In this document: piece by piece, positions 62,826 through 64,000 of the stretch
How the letters are laid out: the number at the start of each line of letters is the position of its first letter
How positions within the stretch are numbered: the stretch's first letter is position 1
Assembly (NCBI RefSeq): GCF_016595505.1
Contig: NZ_JAENIL010000002.1
Location: 1-64,000, forward strand
Length of the DNA: 64,000 nucleotides
Direction: 5' to 3'
DNA from: Pelagicoccus mobilis
Lineage (GTDB): Bacteria; Verrucomicrobiota; Verrucomicrobiia; Opitutales; Opitutaceae
Translations under genes and position numbers: made by a program
Notes under the pieces: model-generated
What the model saw: only the letters and a program-made list of their open reading frames with translations
The model's database searches: none
Told to the model about the DNA's origin: nothing

Positions 62826-64000
62826 ATGCGAACGTTATCAAAATTCACTTTACTACTCGGGCTCGCGAGCACCCTGCTCCCTGCCATTCTCAACGCTCAA
62901 GCCATCTCAGAACGCACCTACAAGTACATCGAACGCGTACAGAAGATGATGGAGGCGGAGCAACACGACGAAGCCCTCACCTACCTCAACCGTGTCCAGG
63001 AGTTCAAAATGACCGACTACGACACCGCAGTCATCGCTCAGGCGAAAGGCGAGGTCCTAGCGACCGTCGAGATGTACCTGGAAGCCGCTCAGTCCTTCGA
63101 GCAAGCCCTTTTGCTTGAAATCCTCGGCGAGCGTAGCAACCAGCAACTCCGCCTCTCCACAGGCCAGCTCTACATCAGCGAGGAACACGACGAAAAAGGC
63201 ATCGGCTACCTGGAGCAATGGATCGAAAACGAGGACGAACCGCGAGCCGAGGTACTCATCACAATGGCCACCGCTTACTCGCGCCTGCAGGATTACCCCT
63301 CCGCCCTCCACTACGTTGAACGAGCAATCCGCTCAACTGAGGAGCCTCGCTTAGCTTGGTACGACCTCTGGATCGCGCTCAACTTCAATAGCGGACGCAT
63401 CGATGCCTGCATACCGATCCTCGAGGAGGTCATCAGCCTGTTTCCAAGCGAAAAGAAGTACTGGAACTACCTGGCCAACATGTACCTGAGCAAGGAGCAG
63501 CAGGGCAAGTCCCTCGCGGTTCTACGTCTCGCTTACGAGCAAGGCTACGTATCCGAATCACGAGACATCCTTCGCTTAGCCAAGCTTTATCTCTACGAAG
63601 GCATCCCCGTCAAAGCCGCCGACCTGCTCGCTCGTGCATTGGAAAAAAAGCAAATCGAGCCAACCGAGAAGAACTACCGCCTACTCGCCGAAGCATGGTA
63701 CAAATCTCAAGAAATCGACGAAGCCAAGGGGGCCTTTAAGAGCGCCGGCGAGAAATCCGAAACCGGTGAACACGATCTCTATCGAGCTCAGATGCATCTC
63801 GATAGCGAGGAATACGAGCAAGCAATCGAAGCCTTGGAAGCGGCCATCAAAAGAGGCGTTAAACAGCAGGAAAACGCTATCATGATGCTGGCCATGGCAA
63901 ACTTCCAAATCAAACGCTTCGACGACGCCCTCACCGCTCTCGAAAAAGCGAAAGACCACCCCAAGATCGCTGAGCAAAGCAAACAGTGGCGCGTGTTCAT
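62826..64000 (+). CDS. TPR-repeat protein, partial at window end
   Basis: An open frame runs from the ATG at 62826 off the right edge (391 codons seen). It has a signal peptide (MRTLSKFTLLLGLASTLLPAILNAQA) and then repeated helical pairs of the TPR type, such as EYEQAIEALEAAIKRG and RFDDALTALEKAKDHP. A TPR protein is the last gene of the Vibrio TonB2/TtpC locus as well. It probably acts in the periplasm as a scaffold of the complex. It starts 18 bp after the tonB stop. Confidence 0.88.
   Translation, partial: MRTLSKFTLLLGLASTLLPAILNAQAISERTYKYIERVQKMMEAEQHDEALTYLNRVQEFKMTDYDTAVIAQAKGEVLATVEMYLEAAQSFEQALLLEILGERSNQQLRLSTGQLYISEEHDEKGIGYLEQWIENEDEPRAEVLITMATAYSRLQDYPSALHYVERAIRSTEEPRLAWYDLWIALNFNSGRIDACIPILEEVISLFPSEKKYWNYLANMYLSKEQQGKSLAVLRLAYEQGYVSESRDILRLAKLYLYEGIPVKAADLLARALEKKQIEPTEKNYRLLAEAWYKSQEIDEAKGAFKSAGEKSETGEHDLYRAQMHLDSEEYEQAIEALEAAIKRGVKQQENAIMMLAMANFQIKRFDDALTALEKAKDHPKIAEQSKQWRVF

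Overview
This 64 kb window looks like part of the chromosome of a heterotrophic, Gram-negative member of the Verrucomicrobiota, most likely class Opitutae. That is an inference from gene content and protein style: an Obg/PilB block, prepilin-type proteins with C-terminal 'GGNVSW'-like ends, a ligand-sensing propeller histidine kinase, a TonB receptor, McsA-McsB-ClpC, and the carboxyspermidine route to spermidine. The genus cannot be fixed by reading alone. Genes are dense on both strands. I saw no rRNA, tRNA, CRISPR array, prophage or IS transposase. About 52 protein genes are supported; the last one runs off the right edge.

Layout. 1-10 kb: hflX, a Tat-exported PhoX-like protein, a membrane-anchored unknown, a GNAT acetyltransferase, a MerC-like membrane protein, an orphan ParB-like protein, msrA and a 1,234-residue hybrid sensor kinase. 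10-16 kb: a polyamine operon (carboxy(nor)spermidine dehydrogenase, nspC, speB) interrupted by a small element that encodes a four-helix-bundle (S23/IVS-type) protein between polypurine/polypyrimidine inverted repeats; then a DnaJ-zinc-finger protein and an exported peroxiredoxin-like protein. 16-24 kb, minus strand: a large secreted subtilisin with a LamG domain, obg, a stand-alone MshEN-like protein, pilB and a lipoprotein. 24-28 kb, minus strand: mcsA-mcsB-clpC (protein arginine phosphorylation and Clp proteolysis), ending in a clear terminator. 28-38 kb: ilvE, a pseudopilin, nth, gcvP, an HDOD protein, an esterase, a DUF445 protein and an outer-membrane barrel protein. 38-43 kb: three response regulators (one with Glu in place of the phospho-acceptor Asp), then rpsO and pnp. 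43-53 kb: surE, a methyltransferase, serC, a GlcD-type FAD oxidase, murJ, two membrane proteins, an ispA-type prenyl synthase, a glycosyltransferase and an alpha-oxoamine synthase.

54-64 kb is a coherent uptake block: a TonB-dependent receptor with codon use like the highly expressed genes, a secreted S9 peptidase, then DUF3450 - TtpC-like ExbB - ExbB - ExbD - TonB - TPR. This is the same order as the Vibrio TonB2/TtpC locus. Together it reads as energised import and cleavage of peptides, though the substrate is inferred.

The most interesting item is the 485-bp S23-type element inside the polyamine operon (11816-12300). It has inverted ends made of a 6-bp repeat unit, TTTAA at both borders, one terminal arm that supplies the Shine-Dalgarno for the next gene, and predicted folding into a long RNA hairpin. 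Second come two long palindromes that share a TGYAACGTTACA core (46192-46227 and 52464-52505) and resemble LacI-family operators.
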